Source: Leptospira terpstrae serovar Hualin str. LT 11-33 = ATCC 700639
Lineage (GTDB): Bacteria > Spirochaetota > Leptospiria > Leptospirales > Leptospiraceae
Assembly (NCBI RefSeq): GCF_000332495.1
Contig: NZ_AOGW02000013.1
Location: 1-61,328 of the forward strand
Direction of reading: 5' to 3'
DNA: 61,328 nt
A program made the position numbers and the translations under genes. Position 1 is the first letter of the stretch; the number at the start of each line of letters is the position of its first letter. Shown here in pieces: positions 27,627 to 35,786 of this stretch. The notes beneath the pieces are model-generated. The model was not told the origin of the DNA. It did not search any database and saw nothing but the letters and a program-made list of their open reading frames with translations.

Positions 27627-29492
27627 TCAAATAATATCTAAAGAAATCAATGTAATATCATCTTTAGAAACCTGCCTCATTCGAGACAACCGATCTAATA
27701 AATTTTTATGAAACAATTCCGAACGTTCTCCAATAATAGATGATATTTCAGGAAACAAAATTGATTCAGGTTCTTCGTCTGATTTTAGATTTTCGTACAA
27801 TCCGTCCGTAAAAATTAAAATCCTATCTCCTTCTTGTAAATCAACTACTCTTTCTTCATATGCAAAGGTAGAACGAACACCCAGCAGAAGCCCCGGGCAC
27901 TCGAATGATTCTATTTCTCGATTACGAATCAAAATAAAAGGAGGATTTCCTGCTGAACTAAAACATAATTTCATATTTTCAAAATCGATATAGAAATAGG
28001 CAGCACTCACGAAACGAGCATGAAGACTTGTGCATAAAAAACGGTTCATTGCAGCTACCAACTCTTTCGGTGACTCCTTAAATTCTTTCGCATTCCGAAA
28101 TGCAATTTTAACTGTTGAGGAATCGAGTGCTGCACTTACCCCATGACCAGTTACATCGGCAATTACCAAACCAAAACCTTCAGAGAATTCAAAGTAATCA
28201 TAAAAGTCTCCACCTACATCATAAAGAGGAAGGTAAGAAACCACCATGGACAACTTCTGGTTCGTTGGCAATTTATCTGGCAAAATTCGCATTTGGATCT
28301 TTCGAGCTGTTTCTAGATCCTTTTTAATTGTTGTTAGCTGATTTTGAGCGAGAAGGTTTTCTTCTAACAAAAACCGAAGCCGCCTACCCAATGCTAAGGA
28401 AAACAAAATAACTTCGAATGCGGTACCAATTTGAACTCCATACCGACCGAAAGTAGAAAAAGGAATGAGGGAAGCCTTTGTCAAAGAATCAAAAATAACA
28501 CCTACAAACAAAGTAAACCATGCAAGCAAAAAGAACAGAGAAGATTTAACTCCCTTTATATATGAGTAAGCTCCTGCAGACATTAGCAATAAAAACAAAT
28601 ACGGAAAGGTGTAAATAAAAGAAACTTCCATCCAGTTATGCGGAAGAACAAAAGAAACCATAGACATGATTCCGAAACCGATAACACTAAATAGTATGAG
28701 AAGGTGTAATCGCGGATTAACTTTTTTTAGATTTAAAAAAGATAGAGAGAATAAACCCACAAACATTAAGGATGCATTTACACTAACATACAAGTAAGGT
28801 TTAATCGACATCGCTAGTTCAGGGACAAGCAACTGTTTGAAAAACCCACCAAGCAATGAATAGTTGATTCCAAGAGTTGTCAAGTAAAGGCAATAGTAAA
28901 CATATGCTTTTTCTCGAACGCTGACATAAATCAAAAGATTGTATAACAAAAGTGCAAAGATAATTCCAAAATAAATTCCATTGGCCACGTAATCTCTTTC
29001 TATCCGATCAAAAAAAGAATTTATCTTCCAAATGCGAAATGGCGCATTCAAGATTCCCGAATTTCTTATATGTGCATAAATGGTTCTTTTTTCCAAAGGA
29101 TTCAATGCCAACTTGTAAGTTGGATTTCTATGTGGCACTTCTCTTGCTTCGAAAGCACCAGAACCGTTAAAAGTTTTTTTAACCACTTCCCCATTAGATT
29201 CCCAACCTAACAAAACCGTGTCGACCCAAGGAGATTCTAATTCAAGAACATAATCCGTCGGTTCATTTTCTGGATTTACCAAATCAAATTTTACCCAGAC
29301 GGATGGCTTCCAATAGCCAAAATGGTATTTCATTTCATGAGCTTTTGACCAGACTGCATCGCCTGCTAGGATTTGTTCCAAGGTTTTGGTTTCAAATGTA
29401 TATTGAATGAGGGGACGTTCAGGGAACCGATTGCCACAAGAGATTAAAACCAGAATGAATAGAAATAAATTAATTCTGCGATTAAGTTTCAT
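27627..29492 (-). CDS. 7TMR-DISM sensor with SpoIIE/RsbU-type PP2C phosphatase
   Basis: The protein has about 621 residues from the ATG at 29492 (an in-frame GTG lies at 29498). A lipoprotein-like signal (LVLISC) leads to a periplasmic 7TMR-DISMED2-type beta domain to about residue 175, then seven helices (GIYFGIIFALLLYNLLIYV onward). A short coiled coil with ARKIQMRILP follows, then a PP2C phosphatase with YDVGGDFYDYF, IADVTGHGVSAAL and ILIFTDGLYEN, whose Asp residues form the metal site. Such proteins dephosphorylate anti-anti-sigma factors in partner-switch signalling. No STAS or anti-sigma gene is linked here. Confidence 0.88.
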   Translation of the reverse strand: MKLNRRINLFLFILVLISCGNRFPERPLIQYTFETKTLEQILAGDAVWSKAHEMKYHFGYWKPSVWVKFDLVNPENEPTDYVLELESPWVDTVLLGWESNGEVVKKTFNGSGAFEAREVPHRNPTYKLALNPLEKRTIYAHIRNSGILNAPFRIWKINSFFDRIERDYVANGIYFGIIFALLLYNLLIYVSVREKAYVYYCLYLTTLGINYSLLGGFFKQLLVPELAMSIKPYLYVSVNASLMFVGLFSLSFLNLKKVNPRLHLLILFSVIGFGIMSMVSFVLPHNWMEVSFIYTFPYLFLLLMSAGAYSYIKGVKSSLFFLLAWFTLFVGVIFDSLTKASLIPFSTFGRYGVQIGTAFEVILFSLALGRRLRFLLEENLLAQNQLTTIKKDLETARKIQMRILPDKLPTNQKLSMVVSYLPLYDVGGDFYDYFEFSEGFGLVIADVTGHGVSAALDSSTVKIAFRNAKEFKESPKELVAAMNRFLCTSLHARFVSAAYFYIDFENMKLCFSSAGNPPFILIRNREIESFECPGLLLGVRSTFAYEERVVDLQEGDRILIFTDGLYENLKSDEEPESILFPEISSIIGERSELFHKNLLDRLSRMRQVSKDDITLISLDII

Positions 29493-29626
29493 CGGCACGT
29501 AACGGGTCTAATGCCAGTGTTAAGATAGATGCCAACTCCTGAAATTCAAATTCAAAATTAAGGAGAAAACGTATTGCCAAAATCCCTAAAGAAGAGATAT
29601 TCATGGCAAATCAAGGAGATAGGTTC

Positions 29627-29806
29627 ATGTCAGCAAAATTTGAAATTTACAAAGATAAGGCAGGAGAATTCCGCTTTCGCTTAAAAGCAGCCAACGGGGA
29701 AATCATCGCATCTAGCGAAGGTTATTCTTCGAAACAAGCCTGCGAAAACGGCATTGACTCAGTAAAGTCTAATGCCGGCACTGCGGAAATCGTTGATCAA
29801 ACGTAA
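29627..29806 (+). CDS. DUF1508/YegP-like small protein
   Basis: The protein has 59 residues starting MSAKFEIYKDKAGEFRFRLK. The family repeat F-x-I-Y-K-D-x-x-G-x-[FY]-R-[FW]-R-L, NGEIIASSEGY and KxxCENGI is complete, so it is a single-repeat YegP-type protein. The start is the ATG at 29627, which has AAGGAG eight bases upstream; the longer frame from 29603 lacks this. The function of the family is unknown. It overlaps the convergent ppnP gene by 10 bp. Confidence 0.85.
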   Translation: MSAKFEIYKDKAGEFRFRLKAANGEIIASSEGYSSKQACENGIDSVKSNAGTAEIVDQT

Positions 29807-30108
29807 GAACAACAATAGTCTGTTACAGTTTGGATTTTTAATTTAAACTTGGATCCAGCAGGGACTTCAAATACAGACTGACCGTCAATTTGAAGCCATG
29901 TTTCGGATCCAGGCAATAACACGGATAGTTTTCCTGACTGGATTTCCATGATTTCCTTTTGGTCGGTTCCAAATTCATACTCTCCGGGCATCATAATTCC
30001 CAAAGTTTTCTTTTCCCCATTGGGGAACAGGACCGTGCGGCTTGTGACTTTCCCATCGAAATAAATGTTGGCTGGTTTTAGTACTGTTACGGATGCAAAT
30101 GAACTCAT
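29797..30108 (-). CDS. ppnP: Pyrimidine/purine nucleoside phosphorylase (PpnP family)
   Basis: The 103-residue cupin shows the family order ANIYFDGKVTSRTV, TLGIMMPGEYEFGT, GKLSVLLPGSETW and FEVPAGSKFKLKI. PpnP enzymes split nucleosides with phosphate. E. coli PpnP is 94 residues, so the start is placed at the ATG at 30108; the longer frame to 30243 adds non-homologous sequence overlapping the divergent TetR gene. With the deoxyribosyltransferase at 17.7 kb, it makes a second nucleoside-salvage gene in the window. Confidence 0.88.
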   Translation of the reverse strand: MSSFASVTVLKPANIYFDGKVTSRTVLFPNGEKKTLGIMMPGEYEFGTDQKEIMEIQSGKLSVLLPGSETWLQIDGQSVFEVPAGSKFKLKIQTVTDYCCSYV

Positions 30109-30185
30109 ACAGACCAAAAACCGGAACCGCTCGAGACTTCCAAGTGAATTCCAATTCCAAGATCTCATTGATTTGGCATTAAAAA

Positions 30186-30830
30186 GTGTTTGCGAAATTC
30201 GAAAGTACCAGAACGGTGAAGTCAGTGCCCATAAAGACCTCACAAAAATCAGAGAACAAAAAGCAACAAGCTAGGGAAAAATCCATCGAAAGGATCCTCT
30301 CCTCTGCCATTGCTTTATTTGCAAAACATGGGTTCTCTCAAACCACCATGGAAATGATTGCCAACCACGCAAAAATTTCTAAGGGACTTGCTTATAATTA
30401 TTTCAAAAGCAAAAATCAAATTTTTGAACAAATCATCGACACTCACCTCGCCAAACAAGAGAAATTCTACAAAACCATCCCACCAAACCTTTCTGCGAAA
30501 GAATATGTAAGGGAATTTTTTAACCGTTCGATCCAATTTGCAAAAGAAGAAAGAAAAACCATGGTTTTGATTTCTGTATGTCTTTTCCAACCAGGTTCTG
30601 TCTCACTTTCCAAAAAGATGGTAGAAAATGTGGAAAAACGGTTTGCCCCTTTCAAAGAGGCGATGAGAGAAAGATTCCGATCCTATGGGATCAAAGAACC
30701 TGACAAAGAAATGATCCTTATCAAAACCTTTCTCCATGGTGTGATTATGAGCCAACACTTCAATGATACAACTACTTGTACGCCAACAATCATTGAAATG
30801 GTTCTTGAAAGATACGATTACAAAAACTAA
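30186..30830 (+). CDS. TetR-family transcriptional regulator
   Basis: The frame encodes 214 residues from GTG at 30186, but the first ~25 are Lys/Ser-rich and the true start may be a later GTG (near 30216 or 30225). The TetR HTH is clear: IERILSSAIALFAKHGFSQT, MEMIANHAKISKGLAYNYF, KSKNQIFEQII. The C-terminal half is a helical ligand-binding domain. Its end is 5 bp from the convergent thioesterase gene. The target is unknown. Confidence 0.85.
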   Translation: MFAKFESTRTVKSVPIKTSQKSENKKQQAREKSIERILSSAIALFAKHGFSQTTMEMIANHAKISKGLAYNYFKSKNQIFEQIIDTHLAKQEKFYKTIPPNLSAKEYVREFFNRSIQFAKEERKTMVLISVCLFQPGSVSLSKKMVENVEKRFAPFKEAMRERFRSYGIKEPDKEMILIKTFLHGVIMSQHFNDTTTCTPTIIEMVLERYDYKN

Positions 30831-30835
30831 AGTCC

Positions 30836-31309
30836 TTACTCCCCCACCCCACCTGGAATTTTTAAAATAAGCAGATTCGTTGTAGCAGTGGCTAGAAGTT
30901 TGTCTTTTTCAGTCCTCATTTCACCTATCATATGAATGGTGGAAAACCCTTTTGCTTCCACAGAAGCAGTTACAATCACTCGTTGGCCAACAGCCACTCC
31001 TCGAATGTATTGAATATTCATATCAATTGTTGTAGTAGGACGTTTTGCCACTAGATAACTAAGAGGACCAAAGGCATTATCAAAGGCAGCGGCAATCACA
31101 CCACCTTGCATCATACCCATTGGATTTGCTTGTTCTTCTGAAACCGGAAAGGCAACAGTAATACTTTTCCCTTTGGTGTATGATAAAATTTCAGCATTCA
31201 TTGCTAAAAAAATCGGAGGGGGTACAGTAATCTTTCTGCCTCCGTGATTGAAATTAGCGGTCATTTCTTCTAAGATTTTTTGGGTTTCTTCGGTTGTAAG
31301 TGTTTGCAT
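30836..31309 (-). CDS. Hotdog-fold thioesterase (PaaI/4HBT-like)
   Basis: The protein has 157 residues from the ATG at 31309, which has GGAGG eight bases upstream. The hotdog motif is ANPMGMMQGGVIAAAFDNAFG, with the helix-end Asp typical of acyl-CoA thioesterases, then MNIQYIRGVAVGQRVIVTASV. It probably hydrolyses acyl-CoA or an aromatic acyl-CoA. It is divergent from a TetR gene whose probable operators overlap its promoter, so that regulator is likely to repress it. Confidence 0.82.
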   Translation of the reverse strand: MQTLTTEETQKILEEMTANFNHGGRKITVPPPIFLAMNAEILSYTKGKSITVAFPVSEEQANPMGMMQGGVIAAAFDNAFGPLSYLVAKRPTTTIDMNIQYIRGVAVGQRVIVTASVEAKGFSTIHMIGEMRTEKDKLLATATTNLLILKIPGGVGE

Positions 31310-31323
31310 AAAACAACCTCCAT

Positions 31324-31384
31324 ATGTTACCAATTGTAACATTATTTGTTTTTTATTCAAGAAAAAATGTTGCCACTGGTAACT
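31324..31384. promoter_or_regulatory. Tandem palindromic operators between thioesterase and tetR
   Basis: Two related dyads lie in the divergent promoter: ATGTTAC-caatt-GTAACAT at 31324-31342 and the imperfect ATGTTGCCACTGGTAACT at 31367-31384. Their centres are about 43 bp apart, near four helical turns. They are placed to control both the thioesterase and the adjacent TetR gene. Binding by that TetR protein is inferred from position. Confidence 0.68.
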
Positions 31385-31403
31385 TATTTATCAAAATTAT
31401 ATT

Positions 31404-31991
31404 GTGAAACGGGTCTCTTACCATCATGGTGATTTGAAAAATTCAATCATCAAATCTTGTCATAAATTGTTACAAAAAAAAGGTGCTGCCGATTTTTCAC
31501 TGAGGGAAGTTGCGACTCTTTCCGGAGTCTCTCATGCAGCGGTTTATCGACATTTTCAAGACAAAGAGGAAGTATTAGAAATATTATCTTCCATTGGATT
31601 TGACAGGCTCGGCTCTTTACAAAAAAAAATTCCTCAAATTACAGAGAATCCAGATGAGTACTTTGTTAAACTAGGTTTGGTTTACATTCAATTTGCTGTT
31701 AAAAATCCAAATTACTATAGGCTCATGTTTCAGACAAAAAGATCGAATGAATCATCAGTCTTAAAACGATCTAAAATAAAATCTTACGCTATTTTAGTAC
31801 GAGGTTGTAGATTCTACTTAAAAGCAAAACGGAGAAAAGACAACCGCAGAAGTTTTGCTCTGATGGCTTGGTCTTTGGTCCATGGTTATAGCAATTTATG
31901 TATAGAAACTGACTTTCCTGATACCGAGAGCAGAACACTTAAAAAATCTAAGATGGAAATAGCTGAAGACATCTTACGTTTTGCTATTTAA
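31404..31991 (+). CDS. TetR-family regulator, probable repressor of the divergent thioesterase
   Basis: The 195-residue protein starts at GTG 31404. The HTH is YHHGDLKNSIIKSCHKLL, FSLREVATLSGVSHAAVYRHF, QDKEEVLE. This YHHGxLK opening and a C-terminal domain with NPNYYRLMFQ are typical of TetR regulators with the WHG-type (TetR_C_13-like) domain, often linked to fatty-acid or CoA metabolism. Two matching dyads lie 20-80 bp upstream. Confidence 0.87.
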   Translation: MKRVSYHHGDLKNSIIKSCHKLLQKKGAADFSLREVATLSGVSHAAVYRHFQDKEEVLEILSSIGFDRLGSLQKKIPQITENPDEYFVKLGLVYIQFAVKNPNYYRLMFQTKRSNESSVLKRSKIKSYAILVRGCRFYLKAKRRKDNRRSFALMAWSLVHGYSNLCIETDFPDTESRTLKKSKMEIAEDILRFAI

Positions 31992-32009
31992 GTAAAAATA
32001 CTCTGCTTT

Positions 32010-32195
32010 TTAGAGTCTGAGCGCTTCAAATTTTTCCAAAAATTCAGATTTTTCTCTGACAAATTTCATTGGATTTTCTTTACCATATTCACAATAATAC
32101 ACCATTTGTTGGCCATCGTTCGCATTGGTGCAATTTTTGGCTTCATCCAACTTTAGATATAAATTCCCCGTTTTTTTATGTTTATAAACTAACAT
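32010..32195 (-). CDS. Small conserved-looking protein (DUF1653-like)
   Basis: The 61-residue protein has an excellent GAGGAG site five bases before its ATG. VYKHKKTGNLYLKL, then MVYYCEYGKENPMKFVRE and a C-terminal FLEKF resemble the DUF1653 layout (YRHYKGxxY...VVYxxLYG...WVRPxxMF). The match is partial. It follows rep1 at 38 bp and may be co-transcribed with it. The function is unknown. Confidence 0.55.
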   Translation of the reverse strand: MLVYKHKKTGNLYLKLDEAKNCTNANDGQQMVYYCEYGKENPMKFVREKSEFLEKFEALRL

Positions 32196-32233
32196 TAAAT
32201 CTCCTCTTCATCACAACATTTTTAGGTCATCAA

Positions 32234-32851
32234 TTACATTTGAGGTATTTTCCATAAGGGAATATTGTTTTGAGTTTCCATCCAATTTTTCCAAATCAAA
32301 TTTAAAGCGCCTTGTAAGGATTCTGGTGAGGGTAGATTGGAAATTTGGGAGTGGGTAGATTTTGATAGAGTCCTTTCACTCCAACTTTTGAATTCTTCCC
32401 AAGGACTTTTTTTTTGTACTTTATTTTGTACCTCTAATGTACTGATAAAGGAGGGCTGAATTTTTTCCAAACCTGCATTGGAATTTTTGGTAGGACGGAC
32501 CTGGAGAGTTTCTACAACTTCTTTCAATTCTTGGGTTGGAATTTTCTCCAAGGCTATTTTTTCTAAGGTTATCTCTTTGGCTTTCGGGTTGGAAAAAATA
32601 GGTCGTAAATACCTTCTTCTTCCATCAAATCCGGTTTGTTCCAAAAGACCGAGTTTTTTTAGAGAAGTGATGAGTCTAGAAATGGTATCCATCTTGAGAC
32701 CAAGAACTTCACCAAAATATCGGTTAGATGCAAAACACCCGCCTTTATCATGTAAGGATACAATTTCTGCATATAATTTGGTTTGGCTATGAGAGAGATT
32801 CAATTTCTCAATCCAAACGGGAATCCAAATTCCTGTTCGATTTGTTTTCAT
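32234..32851 (-). CDS. Rep1: winged-helix replication-initiator-like protein
   Basis: The 205-residue protein starts at the ATG at 32851, which has GAAGGA at good spacing; the frame extends upstream but without a ribosome site. Residues ~5-95 form a winged helix: WIEKLNLSHSQTKLYAEIV, GGCFASNRYFGEVLGLK, DTISRLITSLKKLGLL and GRRRYLRP, resembling HTH_36-type plasmid/phage replication proteins. A variable linker leads to a conserved C-terminal FKSWSERTL segment. It is a full-length paralogue of the protein at 35787, and both flank parAB. Initiator function is inferred from fold and position. Confidence 0.65.
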   Translation of the reverse strand: MKTNRTGIWIPVWIEKLNLSHSQTKLYAEIVSLHDKGGCFASNRYFGEVLGLKMDTISRLITSLKKLGLLEQTGFDGRRRYLRPIFSNPKAKEITLEKIALEKIPTQELKEVVETLQVRPTKNSNAGLEKIQPSFISTLEVQNKVQKKSPWEEFKSWSERTLSKSTHSQISNLPSPESLQGALNLIWKNWMETQNNIPLWKIPQM

Positions 32852-33162
32852 TTTAGGTTCCTTCTCCCAAACGAACACATCTCCGGCTACGAGCGTTTGG
32901 TTGTTTTATGCCAATACACCTATGGTGCATCTCCCCTACACTACTTTGGAAAGTTTGTTTTTGTTTCTGACAAACCTTCGGTCAAACTAGAGAAGAGAAA
33001 GTTTGGAAGTTCTTACGAACGTCCTCTCGGAACTTTTTTAGAAATTCCGGTTTGAACAATAACGGCATTGTGGTAGAGCCGTGTTCGGTTGTGTGACCCG
33101 AACGTTCCCCATATGTACAAGTTTAAAATTTTCGTCAAGTGAAAAATGAGACATAATTCTGG
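32852..33162 (-). promoter_or_regulatory. rep1 promoter and long structured leader
   Basis: On the minus strand a -35 TTGACG (33138-33133) and a -10 CATATG (33115-33110) are 17 bp apart. Just upstream is AGAATTATGTCTCATT, nearly identical to the block upstream of the rep2 promoter. The leader, about 250 nt, has a hairpin GTTCGG/CCGAAC. It also has two blocks shared with the rep2 leader: 33005-33024 (20 of 20 bases identical) and 32969-32981 (13 of 13). An ATGAGAC/GTCTCAT pair at 33146-33172 brackets the promoter-upstream region. This suggests common control of both rep genes. The remainder, 33163-33368, holds no gene. Confidence 0.6.
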
Positions 33163-33368
33163 TGAGGTCTCATTGGAATTGATATTTGGGGAGGGATGGA
33201 AAATGGCCCCGGGTCGCTACCACACTTCCCAGGGCTTTTATTGTTCAACCCGGTTAAGGATTAAGAACAATTTAGCCTTCTATGGAATGGAGTACAAGTT
33301 TTTTTCTATTCCTTTGCTAAAAAAATAAGTTCAGGGAAACTCTCTTGAAATTGGAAAATTTCGAAGAT

Positions 33369-34247
33369 TTATTTTTTGAACTTACGAATGGTTTCCTCAA
33401 GGATCGTTTTTTCCTTTTGTAGCAGAGAGATTTTTTCCTTAATTTTAAGAAGTTTGGATTTTAGATCCTTTAGTTCTAAATTGCCTAGTTTGGGTTTTGT
33501 TTGTTTAGGTTTGTTTGGTTTTAATGGACGAACAAAATCCCTAAGGTCGTTACGAGAAGGGAAGTCACCTTTTTTCTCTAACCCTTTGATAAGATAATCG
33601 ATAGCTTTTTTTCTATTGGGAACATCGAGTGGAGCAATTTCGGTGAATAAACTTGTAGGAATTTGGAAGATGGGGTGACTTTTGTCTGATGTTGTATTGA
33701 TATTTGATTCTTTTAGAATTTCTGCATGAGCGATTTTTGTTTTTACCCACTGTCCAGATTTGTTGATACGTTTTGCCAATTGTTCATTGGTTTCTTTGTG
33801 TCTATTTTTTAGTTCTTGGAGTGAAAGTGCCAAATCAGATTCTGAAAGATCTTCACGTTGCAAGTTTTCTACCAACTTGATTTCGGGTAATTTAGAAACA
33901 TCAATTTGTTCTACGTTTTTAACGATCGCAAGAATGGTTTTTCTTTTGAGAAGTTTGTGTGCTCTGAAACGTCTTTCTCCATTGATGAGTTCATATTTCC
34001 CTGCTTTTTTTCTGACAACAATTGGTTGTAAAAGTCCATATTGGGAAATAGATTCTGCTAATTCTCGGATAGTGGATTCGTTAAATGTTCTTCGTGGGTT
34101 GTTTTCTGTTAATATCTGGTCGATAGGGATGTCTGTTGCATTGTGATTAGTAGTCCCTTCTTCTTTTAGGAATGGGTTTAGAGAAGAGGTTCTAGCTGTG
34201 GCTCTAGAAAGAATATCTGCTGGATTATAGTTTGCTTTGTTTTTCAT
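33369..34247 (-). CDS. parB: Plasmid partition protein ParB
   Basis: The 292-residue protein has the ParB/Srx CTPase core: IPIDQILTENNPRRTF, ISQYGLLQPIVVRK, the arginine motif GERRFRAH and ENLQREDLSESDLALSL. The HTH follows (EQLAKRINKSGQWVKTKIAHAEIL), then a basic, proline-rich linker and a C-terminal coiled coil (LKSKLLKIKEKISLLQKEK) for dimerisation. It binds centromere sites, probably the palindromes at 34255 and 35075. It lies 27 bp after parA and is co-transcribed with it. Confidence 0.92.
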   Translation of the reverse strand: MKNKANYNPADILSRATARTSSLNPFLKEEGTTNHNATDIPIDQILTENNPRRTFNESTIRELAESISQYGLLQPIVVRKKAGKYELINGERRFRAHKLLKRKTILAIVKNVEQIDVSKLPEIKLVENLQREDLSESDLALSLQELKNRHKETNEQLAKRINKSGQWVKTKIAHAEILKESNINTTSDKSHPIFQIPTSLFTEIAPLDVPNRKKAIDYLIKGLEKKGDFPSRNDLRDFVRPLKPNKPKQTKPKLGNLELKDLKSKLLKIKEKISLLQKEKTILEETIRKFKK

Positions 34248-34254
34248 AATTTTG

Positions 34255-34278
34255 ATAAAGTACGCCGGCGTACTTTAT
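34255..34278. promoter_or_regulatory. Partition-site palindrome, copy 1 (parA/parB junction)
   Basis: A perfect 24-bp dyad whose half is ATAAAGTACGCC. The central 18 bp (AAGTACGCC and its complement) recur at 35075-35092. It overlaps the parA stop codon and ends 8 bp before the parB ATG. The GC core in an AT-rich setting and its repetition around parA suggest a parS centromere or a ParA/ParB operator. Confidence 0.68.
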
Positions 34279-35006
34279 TTTAGTTTCTCCGCTAAAGTTT
34301 CAAAAGCTTTCCAAGGGGTGCTTCCTTCTTGTAGAGGTTTTCCGGTTTCTGTACGGTCCCGAATGCTGTCATTTTTCGGAATCGGTTCCAGGATTTTTAA
34401 CGACTTTATTGTGTTTAGTTTTTCGAGAAGGTCCATTTGTTTTTGGGAAGTCCCCCACTGAGAGGGGAGAATCATCACTGATTTTTTTTTGGATTGTTCA
34501 TCGAACCTTTCTGCTTCTTCTACTTTTTTGAGAACTTGAGCAACAGTCCGTACTGCCCATTTGGAAGGTGTTACTGGGACAAGAATAACTGATGCAGGTA
34601 AATAAGAGGCTATGTTTTCTGAAGATCCTGATCCGGGTGTGTCGATTACTACGTAATCGTATTTGGCCTTCAGTAAAATGTTTTTTAGGCGAGGGATCAT
34701 GGAAAAATCTTTTGATGCAAGATAACTTAAATCGGAAAGTTCGATGATTGAGGGTAATACATCTATGTTGTTTGCTGGTTTTACAGACTCGGCTAGTGTT
34801 GTCTCTGCGTTTAAAACAGTGAGAGTGTTTCCTGAATCAAAAAATTCAACTGGTTCTTCAGGGAAAAAGAAGTCGGAAAGATCTGCTTGTGGGTCCATGT
34901 CTATAGCTAAGGTGGTGCCTTTTTTGGAAAGAGCCAGAGCTAAATGGATGGCAGTAGTTGATTTGGAAGTTCCGCCTTTGATATTGGCAACTGTTATGAT
35001 CTTCAT
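34275..35006 (-). CDS. parA: Plasmid partition ATPase ParA
   Basis: The protein has 243 residues from the ATG at 35006 (MKIITVANIKGG); the frame runs on to 35054, but ParA proteins begin at this motif. The deviant Walker A is KGGTSKSTTA with the signature Lys, the A' motif is LAIDMDPQADLSDFF, and Walker B is YDYVVIDTPGSGS. No N-terminal HTH is present, so it is a small (type Ib-like) ParA and probably does not bind DNA specifically itself. It forms the DNA-bound gradient that moves ParB-loaded plasmids. Confidence 0.93.
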   Translation of the reverse strand: MKIITVANIKGGTSKSTTAIHLALALSKKGTTLAIDMDPQADLSDFFFPEEPVEFFDSGNTLTVLNAETTLAESVKPANNIDVLPSIIELSDLSYLASKDFSMIPRLKNILLKAKYDYVVIDTPGSGSSENIASYLPASVILVPVTPSKWAVRTVAQVLKKVEEAERFDEQSKKKSVMILPSQWGTSQKQMDLLEKLNTIKSLKILEPIPKNDSIRDRTETGKPLQEGSTPWKAFETLAEKLK

Positions 35007-35074
35007 TGCAAAATGAGTTTGCGATTTAGCCTTCTTGGTGCAATTAAAAATCAATTTCTAGAATATTTTTTAAA

Positions 35075-35092
35075 AAGTACGCCGGCGTACTT
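35075..35092. promoter_or_regulatory. Partition-site palindrome, copy 2 (upstream of parA)
   Basis: An 18-bp perfect dyad, identical to the core of the 34255 site. On the minus strand it is followed by a TATTCT-like -10 at a distance that would place the dyad over the -35 region of a parA promoter. It could serve both as autoregulatory operator and as centromere. Confidence 0.68.
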
Positions 35093-35161
35093 CGAATTCT
35101 GATGAATCTTTGAGACTTCACCTATGGATCTTTATGTGAATTTATATTATAAAATAACCTC

Positions 35162-35223
35162 TGCGCAAAGGATCGTAGCGGAAATCCTTTCCCAGGGGGA
35201 AAGATTGCAGCGGAGAGCCTGGT
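35162..35223 (+). repeat. Palindromic intergenic repeat, copy 2
   Basis: Begins GGATCGTAGCGGAAATCC, has the stem arms TTTCCC/GGGAAA around the centre, then GATTGCAGCGGAGAGCC. It matches copies at 8812 and 56444, with the stem changed on both sides so that pairing is kept. It lies between parA and rep2. Confidence 0.68.
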
Positions 35224-35510
35224 CGTTTGTCGGGAGACAAGGATAGAGTAAGAGATTCGATGCGCCCAAATATTTTCTTCGGGTTTTTATTTTGGCTTTG
35301 GAGAAAAAATTCTTGTACTATTTTTTGCGGATTGTTAGAGTGATCGTAACCCCTTTAACCGGGTGATGTAAACTCTCTGGATTGTGTGGAAGCAGTTCAG
35401 AGAGACTTCTCTCCTCTAATATCCCCTACTCTTTCTAAAAAACTTTTGTTACAATGTTTCAGAACGGACCCGTTCTAATTAATTTGCCATCTAGCAGATG
35501 CGTTCGGGCT
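35224..35510. other. Gene-free region upstream of rep2, candidate origin area
   Basis: No gene is seen. Dyads include AGAACGG-ac-CCGTTCT at 35461-35476 and spaced CTCTCTG/CAGAGAG arms near 35373-35406. The stretch is AT-rich with short GC blocks. Some short strings (CTTGTACT, TTAACCGGGT, GTGTGG) recur in the same order in the minus-strand region before rep1. An origin of replication is plausible here, but no classical iterons or DnaA boxes were confirmed. Confidence 0.35.
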
Positions 35511-35514
35511 TAGA

Positions 35515-35786
35515 ATTATGTCACATTAAAACTTGACAGAAAATGGAATCTGGTGCTAATAGAGATAGGGTAGGGGAGGTGTCTCCATACCCAAAAGCGG
35601 TCTTCCACAATTTAAACCGCTTAAATACATCACCTGGAATTCAAAAGAATTCCAAATAGGACGTTCGTAAGAACTTCCCAGTTTTTTAGTAACAGCACCG
35701 AAGGTTTGTCTTTCTGTTGTTACAAATCCAAAGGAAGAAACCTTCTTTTGGAAGCCGAAGGCTTTTGTTGGGCACAAGGGGTCGTT
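35515..35786 (+). promoter_or_regulatory. rep2 promoter and long structured leader
   Basis: A -35 TTGACA (35533-35538) and a -10 CTAATA (35556-35561) are 17 bp apart, preceded by ATTATGTCACAT as at rep1. The ~220-nt leader has the same 20-base block (35659-35678) and 13-base block (35698-35710) found in the rep1 leader. It also has hairpins CCAAAGGAAG/CTTCTTTTGG and AAGCC-gaa-GGCTT plus T-run just before the start. The last could act as an attenuator. Confidence 0.6.

Noticed and set aside
32478..32792. 104-codon plus-strand frame inside rep1
   Set aside because: Antisense to a gene with clear family sequence; such frames are common shadows in this AT-rich coding DNA.
33146..33328. 60-codon plus-strand frame upstream of rep1
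   Set aside because: It opposes and overlaps the rep1 promoter block, which is shared with rep2; no ribosome site or homologous pattern.
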